A stretch of 8,044 nucleotides of DNA from an uncultured Persicitalea sp. (lineage in GTDB: Bacteria; Bacteroidota; Bacteroidia; Cytophagales; Spirosomataceae). Below, piece by piece: positions 1 to 5,349 of this stretch (position 1 is its first letter; every line of letters begins with the position of its first letter). A program made the position numbers and the translations under genes. The notes beneath the pieces were generated by a model. It made no database searches and was not told the DNA's origin. It saw only the letters and a list, made by a program, of their open reading frames with translations. The stretch lies in NCBI GenBank assembly GCA_950075905.1, contig CATMVR010000207.1:1-8044 (forward strand), given 5' to 3'.

Positions 1-146
1 CATACGTCGGCTCCAACGATGTTGCCATAAATGCGCATGAGTTTTTTGATCTCAGAGCGGATACCACGCAGCAGGTCTGTGCTCGGGTCAAAATCAACGG
101 TCTGGATATCTAGTTTGATGTTCTGAATTCTTTCTGTCTTTTTCAT
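1..146 (-). CDS. hpf: Ribosome hibernation promotion factor, HPF/RaiA (S30AE) family, 5' part only
   Basis: Only the first 48 codons are present; the gene runs off the left edge. The start is the ATG whose complement is at 144-146. The visible protein starts MKKTERIQN and continues with IKLDIQTVDFDPSTDLL, then a helix (RGIRSEIKKLMRIYG) and NIVGADV. This follows the beta-strand, helix, strand start of S30AE-domain proteins, whose Bacteroidota members typically read like 'IQSIHFDADxKLLxFIxxKxxKLxxxYxxIIxxDVYL'. Such proteins bind the 30S decoding centre and dimerise or silence ribosomes in stationary phase or starvation. An N-terminal extension of about 8 residues precedes the first strand. The gene is divergent from the release-factor-like gene at 435. 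The family call rests on the N-terminal half of a protein of about 100 residues, so whether it is a short or a long form cannot be told. Confidence 0.75.
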   Translation of the reverse strand, partial: MKKTERIQNIKLDIQTVDFDPSTDLLRGIRSEIKKLMRIYGNIVGADV

Positions 147-210
147 AGCTACATGATGCTGATATTAAGAGTTACACTCATTCGGGTTTACAATTTTTGC
201 TTCGGTCAAT

Positions 211-237
211 TAAAATTATATAGCTTTTTTTCCTCAA
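211..237 (-). promoter_or_regulatory. Candidate promoter of the HPF-like gene
   Basis: Read on the minus strand, TAATTTTA (complement of 211-218) matches the Bacteroidota -7 element TAnnTTTG at all but its last base. A TTG (complement of 235-237) lies 16 bases upstream, close to the usual -33 spacing. This would leave a leader of roughly 55-60 bases before the ATG at 146. The surrounding spacer (147-434) is AT-rich with T-tracts at 224-231 and 264-272. No good TAnnTTTG element was found on the plus strand for the gene at 435, so that promoter is unassigned. Confidence 0.3.
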
Positions 238-434
238 TTCGGGTACTTCTTCCTCAGTTTCTCCTTTTTTTTCTTCCCAAATCGGGGAGTGTAAATACCC
301 TCTTTCCAATCTGATAGCCCTTTTTTGGGGCAATTACTGAGGTATGGAACAATCTTGTCATTCTTCACACTAAAAATTACTTGCCCAGTGGGGCCTACAT
401 AATTATTTTTCAACCACTTACCCTAACTACAACT

Positions 435-1601
435 ATGGATATTTTCAAAATAGATCAGCTCAACGAGCTACTGAATCTTAAAGGCCTGCGTCAGGTGACG
501 ATTTATTCGCCTACCAGTCTGGATTCGACCGACAATTATCAGGGAGATAAAATTCATTTCAAAAACCAGCTGAAGGAGGCCGTTGACCAGCTGACCCGAC
601 AGTATGGCATGAACGAACAGGAAGCTAAGACCTACCTGCAGCCGGGATTTGAGCTACTCGACAACCAGGAATTCTGGCAGCACAACTCCAATGCCCTGGC
701 ATTTTTCCACAGCTCCAAAGGCACGAGCATCAAGCAGTTGCCCCTGGATCTCGACGAGCCAATGACCTACGTGGGCGGGAGCTTTATGCTGCGGCCGCTG
801 ATTCCGTTGATTAATGCCGACGGCCGGTTTTACATCCTGAATCTCAATATTGAAAACATACGTCTATACGAGGCTACTCCACACACCATTTCAGAAGTAC
901 TCCTTGCCGATGATGTACCTACTACTATTGACGACTACATGAAGTTCGTTGAGCGCGAAGAAAACCTGCAATGGCGGAGCGGTCAGGGCGGCAAGGCCGG
1001 GGCCATGTTTCACGGTCAGGGCGCAACCGACACTGAAAAGGAAGATATCAAGCAGTATTTTCACGAGCTAAGCAACAAGCTCGACGACCTCATGCAGTGC
1101 GACCCGCTGCCCGCTGTGCTGGCCGGGGTAGAGTACCTGATACCCATTTATAAGGAAACGAGTAAGTACAACAAGTTTGTGGGCGACTGGATTGAAGGTA
1201 GCTTCAACGAGAACGATGTGGCCCAACTTCAGGGAACGGGCATGGAGATCATGCAACCGCACTTTTCTGGACAGCGCTCGCAGGATATGGAGCGCTTTGG
1301 GAGCCTGCACGGTACGGACACTGCTTCCTCAGACACCGATAAGGTGATCAAGGCGGCGATTACCGGGCAGGTAGAGATTCTCTTTGTGCAGGAAGATGCC
1401 AATGTGTGGGGCGTATTCAATGAGCAAAACTACGAGATACAGCGCACGCAGAACTCAACCCCCGAAGCCGGCGACCTGCTCACCGAAGCGGCCCTCCGGG
1501 TCATTGCCCAGGGCGGCAAAGTATACCCCTGCGCCGCCGAAGACATGCCCGGCAGCCAAAGTGTGGTGGCCGCGATATTTAGAAATCCGGTCGTTATTTA
1601 A
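435..1601 (+). CDS. Bacterial archaeo-eukaryotic release factor-like (baeRF) family protein
   Basis: A 388-residue soluble protein with no signal peptide or membrane segment. I chose the ATG at 435. The frame is open back to a TTG at 381, but the extra 18 residues (MPSGAYIIIFQPL...) look like translated leader. The features resemble the bacterial eRF1-like families: an N-terminal region (about 1-130), a glycine-rich loop GQGG at 183-186 followed by FHGQG at 192-196, a charged helix (TEKEDIKQYFHELSNKLDD), then LAGVEYLIPIY at 229-239 and a C-terminal VVAAIFR at 377-383, which resembles the terminal strand of the eRF1 third domain. The canonical GGQ tripeptide needed for peptide release is absent, so classical peptide release is unlikely. 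The related bacterial protein Balon binds the ribosomal A site as a hibernation factor; a ribosome-binding role here is inferred from that and from the divergent HPF-like neighbour. The family is recognised by motif pattern only; the subfamily (3 or 7) is unsettled. Confidence 0.7.
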   Translation: MDIFKIDQLNELLNLKGLRQVTIYSPTSLDSTDNYQGDKIHFKNQLKEAVDQLTRQYGMNEQEAKTYLQPGFELLDNQEFWQHNSNALAFFHSSKGTSIKQLPLDLDEPMTYVGGSFMLRPLIPLINADGRFYILNLNIENIRLYEATPHTISEVLLADDVPTTIDDYMKFVEREENLQWRSGQGGKAGAMFHGQGATDTEKEDIKQYFHELSNKLDDLMQCDPLPAVLAGVEYLIPIYKETSKYNKFVGDWIEGSFNENDVAQLQGTGMEIMQPHFSGQRSQDMERFGSLHGTDTASSDTDKVIKAAITGQVEILFVQEDANVWGVFNEQNYEIQRTQNSTPEAGDLLTEAALRVIAQGGKVYPCAAEDMPGSQSVVAAIFRNPVVI

Positions 1602-1863
1602 TTGTGATTTAGAGATTGAGTGATTGAGAGAATGTTAGAATGATAGAATGTTAGAATAAAAGCTTTTGAATCAATAACTAAGCTAGTCTCTGTAATCTCA
1701 TAAGCCCCGGAAAGACGACGCCTTCTCGTCTCTCTGGGGCCTATCTTGTTCAGCATATAGCGTATATTGATCGTGAGAATTGACATCAGATGTCTTCGCT
1801 GTTCACTCACTCCGACACCCATTCTCTCATTCACTCAATCTCTCAATCTCTAAATCACAATTA
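1599..1863. repeat. Inverted pair of degenerate octamer tandem arrays between convergent genes
   Basis: Two outer arms, 1599-1620 and 1842-1863, are perfect 22-base inverted repeats. Each starts with TAATTGT, and the TAA is the stop codon of the flanking gene in each case. Inward of this, both arms show an 8-base period with consensus about GAWTGAGA. On the plus strand, units start at 1606, 1614, 1622, 1630, 1638, 1646 and 1654. On the minus strand, units start at 1856, 1848, 1840, 1832 and 1824, with weaker ones at 1816 and 1808. The arms diverge toward the centre, where a hairpin sits at 1704-1740 and a 7-base inverted pair (1670-1676 with 1765-1771) flanks it. The layout resembles a small non-coding intergenic element of the palindromic-repeat or MITE type. 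No target duplication or transposase is seen, so mobility is unproven. Confidence 0.75.
1704..1740. terminator. Strong hairpin between convergent genes, possible bidirectional terminator
   Basis: GCCCC (1704-1708) pairs with GGGGC (1736-1740), and AGACGA (1713-1718) pairs with TCGTCT (1726-1731). The bases between (GGAA against CTCT) add a G-U, a G-C and an A-U pair with one A-C mismatch, leaving a 7-base loop. It stands between the ends of the genes at 1601 and 1861, where a shared terminator would be expected. Neither side carries a clear U-tract, so intrinsic termination is plausible but not shown. Confidence 0.45.
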
Positions 1864-2781
1864 CACCCCTTTCGTCGCCTCCTTCATCTTCGCCAAACCT
1901 GTCCTGGCTACCAGCAGGGCATCCTGGGCGTAGTAGGTGGGGTTGAATACTTCCAGGGAGAGGATAACGGGCTTTTCGGGGTTTTTGAGAATAGTAAACA
2001 GCTCCTTCATGGGCCCCACGCCGTCGCCGGGGTAGACGCGGTCGGAGTCTTTGAGTTCGTTTTGGGGGGGAGAAGCGGGGTAGTCGTTCACGTGGAATAC
2101 TTCGATGTAGGGCTTGCCTACCCAGGCCGCCTGCTGCAGGCCCGTGCCGCCGCGGTAGAGATGGTAGACGTCCATGAGTACTTTGGCCGAGGGGTGCCCG
2201 CTCTCAATGGCCACGTACATGAGCTCGCTCAGGCGGCTCAGGTTTTTGGAAAATCCCCATAGTTCCAGGTGGGGTATTACGCCGGTGGTATCGCCCAGGT
2301 CGAGGATGGTGCGGTAGCGCTCGGCGGCTTTTTTGAGGTCGAGTGCCTCGCCGGTAGTGGCGCCCATGGGCGGGGCCGCAATGCGTTTGCAGCCGATTTC
2401 GGCCAGCATTCCCATTTCCTGTTTCAATTGTTCCGAGGCCTTGGCACGCGTACCGGCATCGTCCACGATCCAGGGGGCAAAGCCAATAGCATCCTCGGCC
2501 ACAATGCCGTTGTCGTTCAGAATCTTGCGGGCGTCGGCGGTGGTTTTTCCGTTTTTAATAAAATCCTGCAAGGTATTTATCCAGATCTCCACGTGCCGGA
2601 AGCCGGCTTTGGAGGCCGTTTCGATTTCTTTCTGAAAGCCTAATTTGTGCCCCCGCAGGGTGCTCATGTTGAGGGCGTACTTGAAGGGCTCGGCTTTGGC
2701 CGAAGCGCTGGACGGCGTGGCCAGGCTGCCCAACGCAGCGGTGGCGGTTAGTCCGGCCAGGGCCTGACGACGGTTTATCAT
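1861..2781 (-). CDS. Tat-exported sugar phosphate isomerase/epimerase-like TIM-barrel protein
   Basis: A 306-residue protein starting at the ATG complementary to 2779-2781 (MINRRQALAGL). An upstream in-frame TTG would add ten residues in front of the signal and is not favoured. The twin arginine at residues 4-5, a hydrophobic stretch to about residue 20 and SASAKA at 25-30 make a Tat signal peptide, so the enzyme should fold in the cytoplasm with its metal and act in the periplasm. The rest fits the xylose isomerase-like/AP endonuclease 2 barrel (PF01261 type). Likely metal ligands are E173 (HLELWGF), D204 and H207 (LMDVYHLYRGG), H230 (VFHVNDY) and E277 (LSLEVF), with a DRVYPGDG loop at 247-254. 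The substrate cannot be read from the sequence; relatives act on sugars, keto-sugars or inositols. It has its own candidate promoter and its stop codon lies in the octamer-repeat element. A role alongside the GH5/sulfatase operon to the right is possible. Confidence 0.85.
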   Translation of the reverse strand: MINRRQALAGLTATAALGSLATPSSASAKAEPFKYALNMSTLRGHKLGFQKEIETASKAGFRHVEIWINTLQDFIKNGKTTADARKILNDNGIVAEDAIGFAPWIVDDAGTRAKASEQLKQEMGMLAEIGCKRIAAPPMGATTGEALDLKKAAERYRTILDLGDTTGVIPHLELWGFSKNLSRLSELMYVAIESGHPSAKVLMDVYHLYRGGTGLQQAAWVGKPYIEVFHVNDYPASPPQNELKDSDRVYPGDGVGPMKELFTILKNPEKPVILSLEVFNPTYYAQDALLVARTGLAKMKEATKGV

Positions 2782-2836
2782 TGTATAAGACTGTTTTGAG
2801 ATAAGGTACAATTGCCATCAAAAGAGAATCCTGCCC

Positions 2837-2862
2837 CAAACCTAATGATTTGCGGGCGGCAA
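2837..2862 (-). promoter_or_regulatory. Candidate promoter of the TIM-barrel gene
   Basis: On the minus strand, TAGGTTTG (complement of 2837-2844) is an exact match to the Bacteroidota -7 element TAnnTTTG. A TTG (complement of 2860-2862) lies 15 bases upstream, slightly shorter than the usual -33 spacing. Transcription would start near 2830, giving a leader of about 50 bases before the ATG at 2781. It lies in the 106-base gap after the DUF3891 gene, suggesting separate transcription of the TIM-barrel gene. Confidence 0.45.
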
Positions 2863-2887
2863 TCTATTTTTTGGCCGTCAGCCTGTC

Positions 2888-3616
2888 TCACTTTCGGCTA
2901 AATTGCCATTTTCTGACGCTGATGGTTGCTTTTTTGAGGTGGTCGTCCAGTTCGCCACTATTTTTAAATTGCAGCTGATGCAGCTCGCGGTATTCCACCT
3001 CCACTTCAAAGGCATCCGGCTCAAAGGGCCAGGGCTCTACCCGCAGCTGCTCTTTGTGGTCTTGCCAAATCTGGTACATCTGTCCATCGGGTCCGTGGCT
3101 GATATCCATCTTGCGCTGCTCGGGCTGCACCTGATCCATGCAGAGCAGCAGCGACAGGGCGTCGCACCATTCTACAAAGCGGTAGGCTTTTTCAGCCTCC
3201 CGGCGGGTGATAGATAACTCCTTGATGGTAGCTTTCTGGAAGGCCTGCTGCTCCTGAATGAAACGCTGCAAGTCAGGATCTTCAAAAGTCTGATCGGCGT
3301 GGAGGAAAGTCATGTGGAGAGAGGTCATGAGGGCATTCCAGCGGCTCTTGGAGCTGGAAATCTCCATGACATTGTGGTACTGACCGGCCGATTCTTCGAG
3401 TAGCTGAAAGTGCCGGGGCGCACCGGCGGGGGTAAGGTTTTCGGGTATCCGGGATTCGGGTACCCCGTCGTCGTGCTCGGCTATGGCAAGCAGGGTTTTT
3501 ACAAAGTGGGGCGGGCGCTCGGTGTGTTCCCAGTGAAAGGCCAGCTCGGCCGCCAGCAGGCCGTGCGCCCGCTGGTAGATGACCTCCCAGCCGGTAGGGA
3601 TGGATTTTACAATCAT
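2888..3616 (-). CDS. DUF3891 family protein
   Basis: A 242-residue protein without signal peptide, starting at the ATG complementary to 3614-3616 and ending in TGA. Its start, MIVKSIPTGWEVIYQRAHGLLAAELAFHW, matches the layout of the DUF3891 family (PF13030), which is usually of similar length. Conserved-looking polar residues are H18, H28, the HDDG motif at 48-51, H101 in LHMTFLH and D152 in WCDALSLLL. The H...HD...D order recalls the metal site of HD-domain phosphohydrolases in an all-helical fold, but this is my inference and no activity is established for the family. The last 50 residues (EVEVEYRELHQLQF) look like beta strands. The gene is 53 bases downstream of the small gene at 3670-3933, and the two may be co-transcribed, since no terminator or clear promoter lies between them. 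Confidence 0.8.
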   Translation of the reverse strand: MIVKSIPTGWEVIYQRAHGLLAAELAFHWEHTERPPHFVKTLLAIAEHDDGVPESRIPENLTPAGAPRHFQLLEESAGQYHNVMEISSSKSRWNALMTSLHMTFLHADQTFEDPDLQRFIQEQQAFQKATIKELSITRREAEKAYRFVEWCDALSLLLCMDQVQPEQRKMDISHGPDGQMYQIWQDHKEQLRVEPWPFEPDAFEVEVEYRELHQLQFKNSGELDDHLKKATISVRKWQFSRK

Positions 3617-3669
3617 GCGGTCAGAATTTTATCATAGTACTGACAATATCTGTACCACGGTCCGGGTGG

Positions 3670-3933
3670 CTAGTGTTCGAGCCCCAGGTGCCGGCGCACC
3701 TCGGCCTCCGACAGTACGGCAATGCCCTGCATGAGTGCGGGCAGCAGGGCTTTCTTGGTAGTCAGCTCCATTTTGAGCTGCAGCGATTCCATTTCGGCGT
3801 ACTCCACCTCGTGGACGCGCGCGGCCAGTTTACCGATCATGTTGCGGGCTACAATTTGCTCCGCTTCCAGTTTGGCCAGCTTTACGGCCAGGATTTCGAG
3901 GTACTGTAAGACAGGTTGTAAATTGTCGGACAT
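3670..3933 (-). CDS. Small charged helical protein, hypothetical
   Basis: An 87-residue protein that I do not recognise. The start is the ATG complementary to 3931-3933 (MSDNLQPVLQYLEIL); the frame is open back to a TTG at 3987, but that extension is basic and leader-like. The chain is almost entirely predicted helix: residues about 8-60 are rich in L, A, K and E with heptad-like spacing (YLEILAVKLAKLEAEQ, then KLAARVHEVEYAEMES), which suggests a coiled coil. A second helical part (ALLPALMQGIAVL) and a short tail (EVRRHLGLEH) follow. There is no signal peptide and no cysteine. It precedes the DUF3891 gene on the same strand with a 53-base gap. Coding status rests on the clean start, the stop, the amphipathic composition and the fit between neighbours. 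Confidence 0.6.
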   Translation of the reverse strand: MSDNLQPVLQYLEILAVKLAKLEAEQIVARNMIGKLAARVHEVEYAEMESLQLKMELTTKKALLPALMQGIAVLSEAEVRRHLGLEH

Positions 3934-4020
3934 CCGTTTCTGTTTTTTATACGATACATGACCCCATGCTAAGGATACCCTCCGCAAGGATTACAACCGT
4001 TTGGTGAGCGTTGATTCTAA

Positions 4021-4066
4021 GAAAAAGCGAGGTCCGCGTCCTCGGAAAATTCCGGGTCCGCGGACC
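4021..4066 (-). terminator. Probable intrinsic terminator downstream of the GH5 gene
   Basis: A 36-base hairpin: GGTCCGCG (4031-4038) pairs with CGCGGACC (4059-4066), and CGGAA (4043-4047) pairs with TTCCG (4050-4054) around a 2-base loop. Two further pairs (one G-U) and a 2x2 internal loop link the stems. On the minus strand it is followed, after four bases, by five U and then CUU (complement of 4026-4019), as expected for a terminator of minus-strand transcription. It lies about 130 bases beyond the end of the GH5 gene and about 100 bases upstream of the start of the small gene at 3933, so it separates the two transcription units. The right half (4055-4066) is also a perfect 12-base palindrome and could bind a protein instead. 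Confidence 0.5.
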
Positions 4067-4159
4067 GATTGATTCCTCAGCATTTTAACGCGTACGGAGT
4101 CGTTTCATTGTTTGGGGGCTTTGCTTTCCCACGACTTTGCCAGGTTGTTTCCCCAAGGC

Positions 4160-4188
4160 GGTTACCTGCTGTTTTTTAGCAGGAAACC
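4160..4188 (-). terminator. Hairpin just past the GH5 stop codon
   Basis: CCTGCT (4165-4170) pairs with AGCAGG (4178-4183) around a GTTTTTT loop, extended past one A-A mismatch by GGTT (4160-4163) pairing with AACC (4185-4188). It starts only six bases beyond the GH5 stop on the minus strand. There is no U-tract after it, so it may be an mRNA 3'-end stabiliser or a weak terminator ahead of the stronger hairpin at 4031-4066. Confidence 0.35.
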
Positions 4189-4194
4189 AGGTGG

Positions 4195-5340
4195 CTAATA
4201 CTTCTGTAAGAGCGTGAGCAGCTTACGGTCGAGCTTGTGCCCGTGCCAGTTTTCGTAGGCCACATCCTCCCGGCCAGAATCCAGCATACCGAAGCTCCCC
4301 CGGAATTCCCAAAGCGCGTAGCCAATGCCGTTAGAGGTAAGCACATCGAGTACATCTTCAAACCAGGCCAGAAATACCGGGTGGGGCGTTTTGTTGAAAC
4401 ATCCACACTCGCCGCAGTGCACGCCCACGCCCTGTTTGGTCAGGGCAATCCAGGGTTCGTACTGTTTTTCGAGCATAGCGCGGCTCAGGTACTGATCGCC
4501 CACCTGCCCCGGCCATTTGGGCTCGGGCAGCCCGGTGGTGTCCTTGAACACCCACGGTGCTTTGTAGTGCGAAATAATGCCCGGATTGTAGCCCCGGCAG
4601 CTCTGGGCTATGTTGAGATCGGTGATTTCGGGAATGACGCTGCTGCCCACGTTGTTGCCATCAGCGATCACCATGAAATCCGGGTTGGCTTTCCGAATGG
4701 CCTGCGACGCTTTCAGGGCCATCTCGCGGTACTTGTCGCCTGGTATCGGGCCGCGTTTGGAATGCTGGTCGTTCATGTCCTCGCGGGTGCAGGGCTCGTT
4801 CAGCAGGTCGAAGCTGATTTTTTTGGGGGAAATCTGCCGGAAACGGTTGGCCCAGAACGACCAGTGGTACACAAAATCGTCCATAGCCCGGGCATCCTGC
4901 CACAGGTTGTAGGGCTCCACAAAGCCCGCGTTGACGCAGAAGCCCGGTGCCCGGTGCAGGTTGAGGCTCACGTGCAGGTTGTGCTTGTGGGCCAGGTGTA
5001 CCAGTTGCTCGATGCGGTCGGTAGCCTGGGTGTCAATGGCCCGTATTTCGTCGGGACGAATGGGGCGGCTGCGGTCAAATTTGACGTAGGAGGGGTAGGC
5101 CATGGGTAACCTGATGAAGTCAAATCCCCAGTCGGCCATCCATTTCAGATGCTCCTCGGTGGTAGCAGGCCGGGCGTTAGCCGGGTCGGGCGAAAAGAAG
5201 TCCAGCAGGTTGAAACCCTTCCAGCGGGGAAGGGGGTTTTTGGGGGGCTGCGCGCGCAGGGGCGTCTGCCCCCCGGCGGCTATAAAACCGGCCGCCAGCG
5301 TGGCAGACTGAAGCAGGAAGTCCCGACGGGTGGGTTGCAT
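4195..5340 (-). CDS. Tat-exported glycoside hydrolase family 5 enzyme
   Basis: A 381-residue retaining glycosidase of the GH5/cellulase type. The N-terminus has a clear Tat signal, TRRDFLLQS at residues 4-12, a hydrophobic run and a likely cleavage after LRA (residue 30). GH5 landmarks are in order: RLP at 77-79, LNLHRAPG around H129, the acid/base in LLNEP with E182, H258 in SHYKAPW, the likely nucleophile E311 in HCGECGC, and W344 in YALWEFRG. Three cysteines (309, 312, 314) surround the nucleophile, which is unusual. The enzyme should hydrolyse a beta-linked polysaccharide or oligosaccharide outside the cytoplasm; the substrate is not evident. It starts 9 bases after the sulfatase stop on the same strand without a Shine-Dalgarno sequence, so the two are surely one operon, and a sulfated glycan is a reasonable guess. 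The start at the ATG complementary to 5338-5340 is well supported by the signal peptide. Confidence 0.9.
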   Translation of the reverse strand: MQPTRRDFLLQSATLAAGFIAAGGQTPLRAQPPKNPLPRWKGFNLLDFFSPDPANARPATTEEHLKWMADWGFDFIRLPMAYPSYVKFDRSRPIRPDEIRAIDTQATDRIEQLVHLAHKHNLHVSLNLHRAPGFCVNAGFVEPYNLWQDARAMDDFVYHWSFWANRFRQISPKKISFDLLNEPCTREDMNDQHSKRGPIPGDKYREMALKASQAIRKANPDFMVIADGNNVGSSVIPEITDLNIAQSCRGYNPGIISHYKAPWVFKDTTGLPEPKWPGQVGDQYLSRAMLEKQYEPWIALTKQGVGVHCGECGCFNKTPHPVFLAWFEDVLDVLTSNGIGYALWEFRGSFGMLDSGREDVAYENWHGHKLDRKLLTLLQKY

Positions 5341-5349
5341 AGCTGTAAT

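Noticed and set aside
381..434. TTG-initiated 18-residue extension of the release-factor-like protein
   Set aside because: The extra residues do not resemble the family and an ATG at 435 gives a natural N-terminus (MDIFKIDQLNELL).
1606..1856. Possible CRISPR array
   Set aside because: The repeats are 8-base contiguous degenerate units with no spacers, in inverted orientation, and no cas gene is nearby.
3439..3466. Direct repeat of TTCGGGTA inside the DUF3891 gene
   Set aside because: It encodes the similar peptides VPES and IPEN in frame and looks like ordinary coding sequence.
4237..5109. Long plus-strand open frame of 290 codons opposite the GH5 gene
   Set aside because: It is antisense to a well-supported GH5 gene, and its product (rich in V, G, H and A) has no recognisable motif; GC-rich codon use on the other strand explains its openness.
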